48,246 nucleotides of DNA from a virus, in IMG/VR virus record IMGVR_UViG_3300022674_000023, positions 1 to 48,246 of that record; one strand, written 5' to 3'. The notes under the pieces were generated by a model that saw only the letters and a program-made list of their open reading frames with translations, was not told the DNA's origin and did not search any database. Position numbers and translations under genes: made by a program. This document shows, piece after piece, positions 18,565 to 26,192 of the stretch (positions within the stretch are counted from its first letter, which is position 1; each line of letters starts with the position of its first letter).

Positions 18565-18783
18565 TTATTCCTCCGGGTCTTTTAAATTTGTTTGAACGTG
18601 TGTTGCTAGTGCTTTCAGATGAAGAATCACAACCCTTGAAACAATTGATTCTATTTCAGGTATGATTGCTTTTATTATTTCTTGAGCATCTTCCTCTTTA
18701 AGCTTTGATTCTCTTTTGTCCAATATTCTTATGACAACATCTTCGACATAAGTTTCAATTGGATTTGTTTGTTTCTTTGGCAT
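18565..18783 (-). CDS. hypothetical small helical protein
   Basis: A 72-residue protein predicted to be almost entirely helical (VEDVVIRILDKRESKL, EIIKAIIPEIESIV). A strong AAGGAGGG ribosome site precedes the ATG. It lies six bases upstream of beta-prime and directly downstream of the E2-like gene. It might be an omega-like or other RNA polymerase accessory chain, but there is no omega signature (no clear 'RxxQL'), so this stays a guess. Confidence 0.6.
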   Translation of the reverse strand: MPKKQTNPIETYVEDVVIRILDKRESKLKEEDAQEIIKAIIPEIESIVSRVVILHLKALATHVQTNLKDPEE

Positions 18784-18792
18784 CTTCCCTCC

Positions 18793-19242
18793 TTATTTAT
18801 TTAACTGAACATACATAGACTTTAATTTTCTATAACGAACATTTTTACCAATTGGATTAAAAAAGCAATTATCTAAATAATAAGTTTGAATGTTTGTTAT
18901 GACTATATCCAAATATTCTTTTGTTAGATATATTCCTTTTTTGAAATCAGGCAAACAAAAAACATCTGTGTCAGGATCACAATTTGGATGATACCCAAAG
19001 ACTCTTACATAGAGGACTTTGTCGTTTTCTGTTGTTATTGTAAACCCATCTAAATGATACATTTCATTTACATATGTGATTTCATAAGCATTTTTATCCA
19101 TTATGATTCTATTTGGAATTATTTTCGTTATATAAATATGAGTCTTTTTATATAATTCCTTTCCGTTGGAGTCTCCAACAATAAAATGATGATCGTCAGG
19201 CCGCTCCGGTTTCTTCGAGTAATTCAACAAATGTTTCTCCAT
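18793..19242 (-). CDS. E2 (UBC-fold) ubiquitin-conjugating-enzyme-like protein
   Basis: A 149-residue protein of the size of a minimal E2 domain. FGYHPNCDPDTDVFCLPDF (82-100) aligns with the eukaryotic E2 core 'yHPNi..dG.iCLdil': HPN at 85-87 and a cysteine at 96, eleven residues after the His of HPN (ten in typical E2s). Then LTKEYLDIVITNIQTYYLDN (106-125) matches the 'WsPa.ti..iLlsIqsLL..Pn' helix, ending NP (129-130). This order of HPN, catalytic Cys and crossover helix is the signature of E2 enzymes that carry ubiquitin-like proteins as thioesters. The ATG at 19242 overlaps the preceding E1-like gene by 47 bases; a TTG a few codons later is an alternative start. The match is by eye only, but the context (E1, Ubl, JAMM) fits. 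Confidence 0.7.
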   Translation of the reverse strand: MEKHLLNYSKKPERPDDHHFIVGDSNGKELYKKTHIYITKIIPNRIIMDKNAYEITYVNEMYHLDGFTITTENDKVLYVRVFGYHPNCDPDTDVFCLPDFKKGIYLTKEYLDIVITNIQTYYLDNCFFNPIGKNVRYRKLKSMYVQLNK

Positions 19243-20101
19243 TCACGCTTCTTAATGTAACAATAAAATTTACTATATTGCATTGTTCTTTCACAATCTT
19301 TGATAATGCGTATATCAAATCATTTGAATTTCTTAATGAATTTTGAGGGATAACATCATATTTTGTTTTTGCGACTTGTGGTAATCTTTGCATCTGTCTA
19401 AATGGATCAAGGTTTCTTTCTCCAATGAATACTTCAACATCTTTTGTTTGATTCAAACATAAAATTGGATCAATGTTTTCTTCAAGACAATGAAGTCTAT
19501 CTCCAACATCTGAATCATAAATAATATCAATACGATTTTTATTACTGGTTTTCATAGCTTGATCTATAATTGATGGCAATAGATTTAAATCAATTCTTTG
19601 AACTAATTGATTTTGCTTCATTTCTTTTATTTGATCGCTACATATAATTTGTGATGCAAAGAAACCAGCTTTGTTCAATTCACTTTTTGATAATTGATTT
19701 CGATATGATCCTTTATAATGGTATTGACTCCTTATGTTTTTTCTGCAATCGATTATGAGTATTCTACCTGTTATATAAAGTCTAACATCAATTTCATTAC
19801 CCCTGTTACAAACAACATCTCTACAATCTACTACAAGATCACATTCTGGAAGTTTGGTTTTTCTTTCTTTATATTTTTCATGAATTGGAATGACACCAAT
19901 ATCATTCTCAATTAGTTCTGTCAATGCATCAACTTTAGTTTCCCCAATTTGTGATGCATTATATACTGAATTATGAATATTTCTACTTTCTAAAACATCA
20001 TAATCAACAATAACCAATTCTTCTATAGATTCCATTGTGGATATATTTTTACATACGGCCCCGCCAAGGGTGCCGAGACCTATCACAGCAATTCGCTTCA
20101 T
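19196..20101 (-). CDS. ThiF/E1-like activating enzyme with C-terminal extension
   Basis: A 301-residue protein. The N-terminal Rossmann fold has GLGTLGG (8-14), the ribose acid pair in VDYDVLESRN (D33, D35, N41), the adenylation-site lysine in GETKVDAL (K56) and the family's conserved aspartate in VVDCRD (D92). These are E1/ThiF/MoeB features for ATP-dependent adenylation of the C-terminal glycine of a ubiquitin-like protein. The usual arginine after N is replaced (RNIHNSVY). Cys154 is one candidate for a thioester cysteine. Residues 240-301 form an extra alpha/beta domain ending ETGAA, unknown to me. It overlaps the E2-like gene, so the pair is probably translated together. GGAG lies before the ATG. 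Confidence 0.75.
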   Translation of the reverse strand: MKRIAVIGLGTLGGAVCKNISTMESIEELVIVDYDVLESRNIHNSVYNASQIGETKVDALTELIENDIGVIPIHEKYKERKTKLPECDLVVDCRDVVCNRGNEIDVRLYITGRILIIDCRKNIRSQYHYKGSYRNQLSKSELNKAGFFASQIICSDQIKEMKQNQLVQRIDLNLLPSIIDQAMKTSNKNRIDIIYDSDVGDRLHCLEENIDPILCLNQTKDVEVFIGERNLDPFRQMQRLPQVAKTKYDVIPQNSLRNSNDLIYALSKIVKEQCNIVNFIVTLRSVNGETFVELLEETGAA

Positions 20102-20131
20102 TCACGGTGTTCTCCTTTCGATTAATGGGGA

Positions 20132-20155
20132 GGGGAGCTCCCGAAGGAGCCCCCC
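20132..20155 (-). terminator. strong UUCG-tetraloop hairpin between Ubl and E1-like genes
   Basis: On the minus strand GGGGGGCUCC-UUCG-GGAGCUCCCC forms a perfect 10-bp stem (one G-U) closed by a C(UUCG)G tetraloop, the most stable tetraloop type. No long U-tract follows (CCCCAUUAAUCG), so it may be a weak terminator, an attenuator or a 3' end stabiliser for the Ubl mRNA, lowering expression of the E1-like and E2-like genes downstream. Confidence 0.6.
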
Positions 20156-20169
20156 AATTGTGAAGGAGA

Positions 20170-20643
20170 TTATCCTTTCTTCCCGGCTGGTTTCAGGAAC
20201 TCAAGGGTGTCACCCGCTTTGAGTTTGTAGGTTCCGTCAACTTCTTTGCCGTTGACCAGGCCAGTGGAGAGTTTGTCCACGTTCAGAACTTCCCGAAGGA
20301 AATCCCCAACTTCGGCGACTGTGCGGCCAGCGACCGGAAAACGACCTGAAGATGCACCACATGATACCTGAAGGGTTGTGCTCAGGCGATCACCCTTTTT
20401 CAGGGTGGGTTTGGTGACTGAAGATTGGAAGGTTGCTTCCACTCCATCCAGGGGTTTTGCGGCGGGACCATCGGCTGCGATGGTTGCGGTGGTTGAACCG
20501 GCAACACCATGTTTGGCCATAATGGCGTCGATGATGACCGATTTGGGTTTCTTGGTGAATCCAACGATACCCAATTTCACTACCAGTTGACGAAGATCAC
20601 GAACGGTTTTTGCCTCTAGAGTTTCTCTTTTGTACTGTGCCAT
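20170..20643 (-). CDS. SAP/Rho_N-like plus ubiquitin-like (beta-grasp) protein with free C-terminal glycine
   Basis: A 157-residue protein in two parts. Residues 9-46 (AKTVRDLRQLVVKLGIVGFT...KSVIIDAIMAKHG) look like a SAP or Rho N-terminal helix-extended loop-helix, a nucleic-acid-binding fold. After a linker of Ala/Thr/Pro comes residues 84-157: two strands, the helix VAEVGDFLREVLNV, GLVNGKEVDGTYKLKAGDTLEFL, the ThiS/MoaD/ubiquitin-like pattern. The chain ends PAGKKG, so the glycine needed for adenylation is exposed without processing. Codons here are richer in G and C than in most neighbours, suggesting high expression. It lies between two E1-like genes and is the natural substrate of this cluster; as a carrier alone (sulphur carrier) it would be far from MoaD partners. 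Confidence 0.7.
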   Translation of the reverse strand: MAQYKRETLEAKTVRDLRQLVVKLGIVGFTKKPKSVIIDAIMAKHGVAGSTTATIAADGPAAKPLDGVEATFQSSVTKPTLKKGDRLSTTLQVSCGASSGRFPVAGRTVAEVGDFLREVLNVDKLSTGLVNGKEVDGTYKLKAGDTLEFLKPAGKKG

Positions 20644-20674
20644 GTTTTTAATTTCCTTTTCACTTTTTTTTGTT

Positions 20675-20688
20675 TGACTTGCAAGTCA
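20675..20688. repeat. 14-bp perfect palindrome upstream of the Ubl gene
   Basis: TGACTTGCAAGTCA is a perfect palindrome located between the stop of the E1/ThiF gene and the ribosome site (AAGGAAA) of the Ubl gene. On the minus strand it is followed by A residues, so it is not a terminator. It could be an operator or a short mRNA hairpin. Confidence 0.4.
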
Positions 20689-20689
20689 G

Positions 20690-21367
20690 TTAGTCTTTCA
20701 CGATTCTTGTTTGGGCACGAGCTGCCATCTGTGTAAGATCAAAATACACTTCAGACTTATCGTACTGCTTCTTGACAATTGCGTTATAAAACGCCCAACA
20801 CATAATGGTTGCAACACCGAGATTTGCGAAGTATAATTGTGGTTCTGCTGCTGCTAATTCTTCGCATGACATCTCTTCTGGTAACTTGTCGTCGGGTTTG
20901 GCAATCTCCGGATGATACGCACAAAGGTCGGGAGTAATATCTTTCCCATTTTGCCTGATGTAAATCTGTACGTTTCCATCAACCATATCATTGCCACCAG
21001 AAATCAAAGTAACATCTTGTAATTGCTTGCAATAATTTGAAAGAATCATTCTGGTTTTATGGTTATCTACGCAGCTAAATACAATATTGCCTTCTTTAAC
21101 AACTTCCGATAGATTTGTCTCGTTCACGAAGGCTGGGAATGAACTTACATTTAACATGGAAAACTGCATTTTAAGATCGGCAGCTTTCACTTCAGCTTTA
21201 TTACCCATTTGAGTGAAGTCTTGTCTTTCGAAATTTTTCGCTTCGTAAGAGTCTCCATCAACGAGTAACATGCTTGCGCTTGTTCCTGCTGAATAGGATA
21301 GATATCGGGCCATTCTTTCACATAACAATGACCCGACACCACCTAGACCAATAACAACTATTTCCAT
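20690..21367 (-). CDS. ThiF/MoeB-family E1-like adenylating enzyme
   Basis: A 225-residue minimal E1. GLGGVGS (7-13) starts the Rossmann fold; VDGDSYEAKNFERQDF (36-51) carries the ribose-binding acids D37/D39 and the N45..R48 pair of the 'D.D.v..sNl.RQ' motif; K61 is the adenylation lysine; SCVDNHKTR (98-106) gives the conserved aspartate D101. C168 in EEMSCEEL precedes AEPQLYFANL, matching the 'C....PQ...N' position of PRTRC-type ThiF proteins and so a candidate thioester cysteine. It activates a ubiquitin-like protein by AMP-ylating its C-terminal glycine. It sits between the Ubl and JAMM genes, the order seen in bacterial ubiquitin-like and PRTRC cassettes. Its start is nine bases after AAGGA. 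Confidence 0.85.
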   Translation of the reverse strand: MEIVVIGLGGVGSLLCERMARYLSYSAGTSASMLLVDGDSYEAKNFERQDFTQMGNKAEVKAADLKMQFSMLNVSSFPAFVNETNLSEVVKEGNIVFSCVDNHKTRMILSNYCKQLQDVTLISGGNDMVDGNVQIYIRQNGKDITPDLCAYHPEIAKPDDKLPEEMSCEELAAAEPQLYFANLGVATIMCWAFYNAIVKKQYDKSEVYFDLTQMAARAQTRIVKD

Positions 21368-21372
21368 AGTGT

Positions 21373-23196
21373 TTACAGTCCTTTTGCCGCTTTCTTCGCT
21401 TTTTCAAATAGAGATGCAAAGACGCCTGACTTTTTGTTAATTGGAGTTGAATCACTGCCTGGAACTGGAATACGTTCCTGATCTTGTTCAGCAATTCGGT
21501 TAATAGCCTCTTGATCCGAATCTAAATACATTCCGGAGTCCTTCTTTAGTTGTTCTTCCATTGGGTCTTCAATTGATTCTGCACTGTTTAATCTGGCAGC
21601 AGCAAGACTTTCAGCCATTGCATTTCGGATCTCGAATGGTTCAAACTCATACGGACAAAAGTTACACCTGTTGTCAAGTTCAAGATTTGCCACCATATTT
21701 TGATGACCACAATCCGGACAGGCGATGTAACCTGAATCTGTTACTTCGGACTTGTATTCAACAACGGCATGTGGATCCATTACTTGATTACCGCAGGTTG
21801 GACACTTTCCGTCATTCAAGAAGTCTTTTGTGAATGAACTTGCACAGGCACTACATTTAATCATGCCTGGTTCGAGTTCCTCGTTGTCAGACCCTTCAGC
21901 TTCCATCATGATCTCAGCGGCTGTAACTTCTACCAGGTAATCTTCACTCTGACATGTTGGGCAACACGCCATTACATCATCGGCGTCTTCATCGAATGAT
22001 AAATAATTGTTGCATCCCATACAATGATAATGAGTAAGTCCTGTATCATCCACTGGATCGTCGGCGACCACTTTATAATTTTCGCCTTCTAATTGTTCAA
22101 TTGCCCACGCAAGAATGGATTTTTTCGTTTGATCGTCCATGTGTTCAATCATCATATTAACTTTATGATTCTTGAATGTGCAATCATCACAAGGTGTCGT
22201 CTTCGGTTTTACCGTTGGTGGTATTGGTTTAGCTGGTATTAATGCACCAGATGATCCAACTACAACCGAAGGTGGCGGGGTCATGGTCTTAGGTTTGCCA
22301 GTTTTTGTATTTTTGACACCGTGACCTTGCCACCCCTTCCAGGCATTTTTGTCGTAATGAGGGTTATGTGCGTTATACCCATACCAACCCTGATCCCATC
22401 CTGAACCATAAGAATATATGTTTGTGTATGTTTTCTTCGATACACGTTCCATCCATTCGGCTGGGAATTTGGGGTCTTTCGCAAGACGAACACGATATCT
22501 CTGATCAAACTTCCGGCGGGTATAATATTTACCGGTTTTAACCTGGACCATTTTGTGCTTCGTTGAATCCCAACGCCATGTTGTAGCCGCTGGTATTTTT
22601 TCTTCTTCGTTAATATCAACTGTCAGTTCCATCTGATTAATATATTCACATGGATTTACAATCACCCGATGACCATTGGCTACAATTGATGCTGATACGC
22701 TAATATCATCATCTCTCATATTACCGAATGTTATATGAAGACCATCGAATGATTTTTCATCGTTGTCGTCAACACCTGAATGAAATGCTGACATTGAAGC
22801 ATGACTATGAATTGTACCGATCATATCCCATCCATCAATTGTGATGCCTTTATTATAATCCGCGGCACCACCACTGACTTCTTGAACAGGAACTACAATC
22901 TTGTGTTGTTTTGTTTCAAGATTGTAGAACAATAACACGATGGCCTCACCGTAATGTACTTTATATACTTCTTTGAAAAAGTTGATCACCTGTTGTGCTT
23001 TCTTTGCAGGGATCTTTCTGATATGCATCCTGGCCATCGTTTGGACGCTCTCAAGAATTGAAATGTTTTTTACTGGGGCGATACTATCCATTACGCCCAG
23101 CTTCTTCTTTAGAAAAATTCCCTCTTTACCGACAATATAACATATATCATCATCAGGAATTTCAGCTGTGCCATCATTCACTATCACTGGGAACAT
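21373..23196 (-). CDS. JAMM/JAB metallopeptidase with multiple zinc ribbons
   Basis: A 607-residue protein. The N-terminal JAB domain has E84 (GEAIVLLF) and HSHASMSAFHSGVD (130-143), a perfect HxHx7SxxD zinc-peptidase motif, the chemistry used by deubiquitinases such as Rpn11. Residues about 200-290 are aromatic and Gly/Tyr/Trp-rich (YGSGWDQGWYGYN). From about 330 onward come several paired CxxC knuckles: CDDC, CMGCNN with CPTCQ, CSAC with CPTCG, and CPDCG with CNFCPY, suggesting four zinc ribbons. A catalytic domain joined to zinc ribbons fits a peptidase that recognises a tagged complex and removes or matures a Ubl. It begins inside the end of the 880-residue gene (23-base overlap; RBS AAGGAG). 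Only the metal-site motif is decisive for function. Confidence 0.85.
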   Translation of the reverse strand: MFPVIVNDGTAEIPDDDICYIVGKEGIFLKKKLGVMDSIAPVKNISILESVQTMARMHIRKIPAKKAQQVINFFKEVYKVHYGEAIVLLFYNLETKQHKIVVPVQEVSGGAADYNKGITIDGWDMIGTIHSHASMSAFHSGVDDNDEKSFDGLHITFGNMRDDDISVSASIVANGHRVIVNPCEYINQMELTVDINEEEKIPAATTWRWDSTKHKMVQVKTGKYYTRRKFDQRYRVRLAKDPKFPAEWMERVSKKTYTNIYSYGSGWDQGWYGYNAHNPHYDKNAWKGWQGHGVKNTKTGKPKTMTPPPSVVVGSSGALIPAKPIPPTVKPKTTPCDDCTFKNHKVNMMIEHMDDQTKKSILAWAIEQLEGENYKVVADDPVDDTGLTHYHCMGCNNYLSFDEDADDVMACCPTCQSEDYLVEVTAAEIMMEAEGSDNEELEPGMIKCSACASSFTKDFLNDGKCPTCGNQVMDPHAVVEYKSEVTDSGYIACPDCGHQNMVANLELDNRCNFCPYEFEPFEIRNAMAESLAAARLNSAESIEDPMEEQLKKDSGMYLDSDQEAINRIAEQDQERIPVPGSDSTPINKKSGVFASLFEKAKKAAKGL

Positions 23197-25816
23197 TTAA
23201 AATACTCCTTGTATCGTTGGCAACTAGGTAGGGTGAAAAGAATTTTTCAGTTGTAATGTACATTCCATGAAAATTAGGAAATGCATTAACGAATCCAAGT
23301 TTATTCTCTTGGGATACTGAAAGACGAGGGTTAGGAATCGAATCAAATATTACATCTCTGGTAAACATTCTATCAAAGACATAGCTTTCTTCATACATAT
23401 GATAATAACCAAGATGAGCAGCACGAACTGTCCGTTGATCTCTCGGACGATATACAAGGTATCCACAATTGTTAGCGAATCTATTTTTCCCTTTAAGTAT
23501 ATCACCAGCTTGATATCTCATCTTAGATGGACTAATGGGTGCATGTTTTTTCGTTTTCCATGCTGCATCATCCATTTTAATTATATCAAAATTTTCAAGA
23601 ACATCACTGTACCACAGGGTAGCTGCATTTGAACACAATACTAATGGTTCTGGTCCGCCGGTATCATAAAGAAAACCGATAATGATGTTGGTGTCCTTTT
23701 TCGGAAACATGGAAATCCCTGTTTTATTTGCAACAATTTTCATACCAGCCGAAAGTTCTTCCCACCGATTTGTGATCTTACGGACTGAACCGATTTTAAC
23801 AGAATGGTGTCTAGTATCTATATAATCGATAGCTGACAACTTATCATTTTTATCAGTCATTGTAAATTTGATATCACCAGTTTCAGCATTCTGTACAAAC
23901 CCTTGAATCTGTTTGACAGTCAACATATCAACTGGGTCATCCCAATTTGCAACAACGACTTTATCACCGATTTCAAATTCAATCGGACCTGTGAAACTAT
24001 CAATACTGAACTTGTTTCCATTATCAAATATAAACTGATCTCTACACTGAGAAAAACTTGCACTTCTCAATTTAACAGCATACCTTGTTGTAATTCCTAT
24101 ATTTTCCAACACATGTGCTTTACTAAGTCTACTACCAGACCCAGTATTTTCTGATGCGTACATCAGTTGTCTTCCGACTGCAAACACTGGAGGTAATTCC
24201 CGCATCGATTGTTTTTCATAAACTCTGCGAATACGTGCTGAAGAAGTTGAGGTCATTGGTAATTCGTAATTATAACCTCTATCATAGCCACTATTTACTA
24301 TGAATTTCATCAACAGGTCATTTCCCATGCCAGTTGTTACTTCTTTAAAATCACATATTGATATCGGAATAACTGGAGTTGAATTATATCCATCGCTACG
24401 TAGAACAATATATTCCTTATCAGTAGTTAATACAAGATCAAAATACTCAGGATTTGAAACATCGATAATTTTTGTATCTTTTGAAATGTTATCCAAAATA
24501 TAATATTCATTACCGACCCGAGCTTCAATTTCTCCCTTAACTGACATTCTAATATAGAATATTTTCCGATATACATCATGACCATAATTATCTTTCATGA
24601 TCACGATATCGCCTGCCTTAAGCTCTTCTCCATTTGGTAGAATTGCAGTTGCCAGGTGACGTTCTTCTTTACATTTGGCCGATATATATTTACGAACTTC
24701 TTTAGTTAAACGCCATTTTAATAATCTTCCATCATGCCTTTGCAAACTAATATATGTTGGTTCAGGCATTCTACGAAAACCAAGATACGAATCAACATGG
24801 AGAACTTGGCCATGGTTATTTTTAAACATGTCACCTTGATCAACATAGATTTCATCCATAAACATCGAATTTGAAACATCGAATAACAATGGTTGAACTG
24901 AACCGATGCCGGGGACTTTCTCCATACCTTTATCTGAAGATTCGGTAAATAGTTGTCGTAATGTCGTATAACCGAACTGGCCGTTTTCACGGTCTCCCCG
25001 ATCATTTATCCAATTTCTTACTCGATCTGTCTCGGTACCAACTGTAATTTTTGGTTCCTGAATCCAATCAGCCGTATATACGAACATTGGATCAATATTT
25101 GAATAATATTGCCAGGTAAAATAATCACACAAACCTGGAGTGTGTTGATATGCTTGATAGTTGTAAATATAGTCCGGGTTGAATATTGTGGACCAATAGC
25201 ATGAAACTGCATGGTTTACATCTGCAAAAATACTTCTTTTTGGTCCCTTATGTATCATATCTCCAAAGCATATATTTTGACTTTCGCTAATGTTCAGGAA
25301 TGGAGCTTTCAGAAGTTGATCACTGAACCCAGATATCGGTTTTGTTCTGAAAAATATTTTACCTCCCAGACAATCATATCTTTTTGTAAATGCAAGAAAG
25401 AATACAACATACGGTAATGCCAATGTAAATTGAAATGGTCTTTCTGGATTTTCATCTTTCCATTTTTCATATCCATATTCTTTAATGTGTCCAGCGCTTT
25501 TCAATGCCTCATATTCATGAGACATATCTTTATCTACTGTAATTGTTCTGAACGCCGGCTGTTCTTCTATAACAACAAGGAACCCTTGATCTTGTTTTTC
25601 ATAATACCGACAATTCGGTGGAAATAAATGATCTACTTGATAATCCGTTTTCTTTAATGATGGATGTTCTTTAAGTTTGCTAATTAGTTCTGTTGTCCGA
25701 ATGATTCTTTTGTTTTTAATAGGTTTTGAATCATCTTTTTCGGTGTCTGGATATTCAGAAATCATAGACGTAGCGTAAAATTTGTTTAACCGTATTTCGT
25801 CCAACTCTGTTACCAT
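23174..25816 (-). CDS. large protein with prokaryotic E2 family D-like region
   Basis: I choose ATG at 25816 (880 residues), just after the previous gene's stop and with GGAG upstream; a GTG lies four codons earlier. Residues about 64-216 (numbered from this ATG) recall the PRTRC protein B / Prok-E2_D domain: LFPPNCRYYE...EQPAFRT, then ALPYVVFFLAF, KIFFRTKPISG, APFLNISESQNICFGD (Cys183) and NHAVSCYWSTIFNPDY, in the family order 'P.vlf...l..T.l...P..Nv...g.vC.G...W...f..s.f'. The remaining ~650 residues are beta-rich repeats (GEELKAGDIVIMKD, VGNEYYILD) of unknown fold, perhaps a scaffold. It overlaps the JAMM gene, so co-expression is likely. The E2 reading is weak and needs a profile search. 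Confidence 0.45.
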   Translation of the reverse strand: MVTELDEIRLNKFYATSMISEYPDTEKDDSKPIKNKRIIRTTELISKLKEHPSLKKTDYQVDHLFPPNCRYYEKQDQGFLVVIEEQPAFRTITVDKDMSHEYEALKSAGHIKEYGYEKWKDENPERPFQFTLALPYVVFFLAFTKRYDCLGGKIFFRTKPISGFSDQLLKAPFLNISESQNICFGDMIHKGPKRSIFADVNHAVSCYWSTIFNPDYIYNYQAYQHTPGLCDYFTWQYYSNIDPMFVYTADWIQEPKITVGTETDRVRNWINDRGDRENGQFGYTTLRQLFTESSDKGMEKVPGIGSVQPLLFDVSNSMFMDEIYVDQGDMFKNNHGQVLHVDSYLGFRRMPEPTYISLQRHDGRLLKWRLTKEVRKYISAKCKEERHLATAILPNGEELKAGDIVIMKDNYGHDVYRKIFYIRMSVKGEIEARVGNEYYILDNISKDTKIIDVSNPEYFDLVLTTDKEYIVLRSDGYNSTPVIPISICDFKEVTTGMGNDLLMKFIVNSGYDRGYNYELPMTSTSSARIRRVYEKQSMRELPPVFAVGRQLMYASENTGSGSRLSKAHVLENIGITTRYAVKLRSASFSQCRDQFIFDNGNKFSIDSFTGPIEFEIGDKVVVANWDDPVDMLTVKQIQGFVQNAETGDIKFTMTDKNDKLSAIDYIDTRHHSVKIGSVRKITNRWEELSAGMKIVANKTGISMFPKKDTNIIIGFLYDTGGPEPLVLCSNAATLWYSDVLENFDIIKMDDAAWKTKKHAPISPSKMRYQAGDILKGKNRFANNCGYLVYRPRDQRTVRAAHLGYYHMYEESYVFDRMFTRDVIFDSIPNPRLSVSQENKLGFVNAFPNFHGMYITTEKFFSPYLVANDTRSILNVPSDSE

Positions 25817-25817
25817 A

Positions 25818-26192
25818 TCATTCTCCACGATAAAATTTTACAAGTTTTGCAAATTGATGAATTATCTTCTTTGCGCTATTACCTTCGATTTTATGGACTT
25901 TGTTTTTTCTTGGTGGCTTGTCTTTCTTATCTAGCCTATATGTCCAGAAAACGCCAATATAATCTTCTTCACTTTCACGTTCAAGAGAAAGAAATCCAAT
26001 CTCCTTTTTTAACAAACCACTAACTTCAATAATTGCGAATTTATTTGGCCCCTTTGGTGCATGTTGAATATTTTTCATTCGGGGCATTTCTTCCTTCATA
26101 ATAATATCACAAAATTCTCTGATCTGTTGAGTCATATCAGTTGTTTTAATTTCACTGATAATTTTATCTAATGTCGTTGGCTCTTTCGCCAT
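25818..26192 (-). CDS. hypothetical protein
   Basis: A 124-residue protein of unknown function, with a helical N-terminus (LDKIISEIKTTDMTQQIREF), a strand-rich middle (FAIIEVSGLLKKEIGFLSLE) and a basic C-terminus (KKDKPPRKNKVHKIEG). GGGAGG precedes the ATG, which overlaps the upstream DUF2693-like gene by one base. The E2 region of the next gene follows after two bases. Confidence 0.6.
   Translation of the reverse strand: MAKEPTTLDKIISEIKTTDMTQQIREFCDIIMKEEMPRMKNIQHAPKGPNKFAIIEVSGLLKKEIGFLSLERESEEDYIGVFWTYRLDKKDKPPRKNKVHKIEGNSAKKIIHQFAKLVKFYRGE

Noticed and set aside
20675-20688. Palindrome as terminator after the E1/ThiF gene
   Set aside because: On the minus strand it is followed by A residues, not U residues; kept only as a palindrome.
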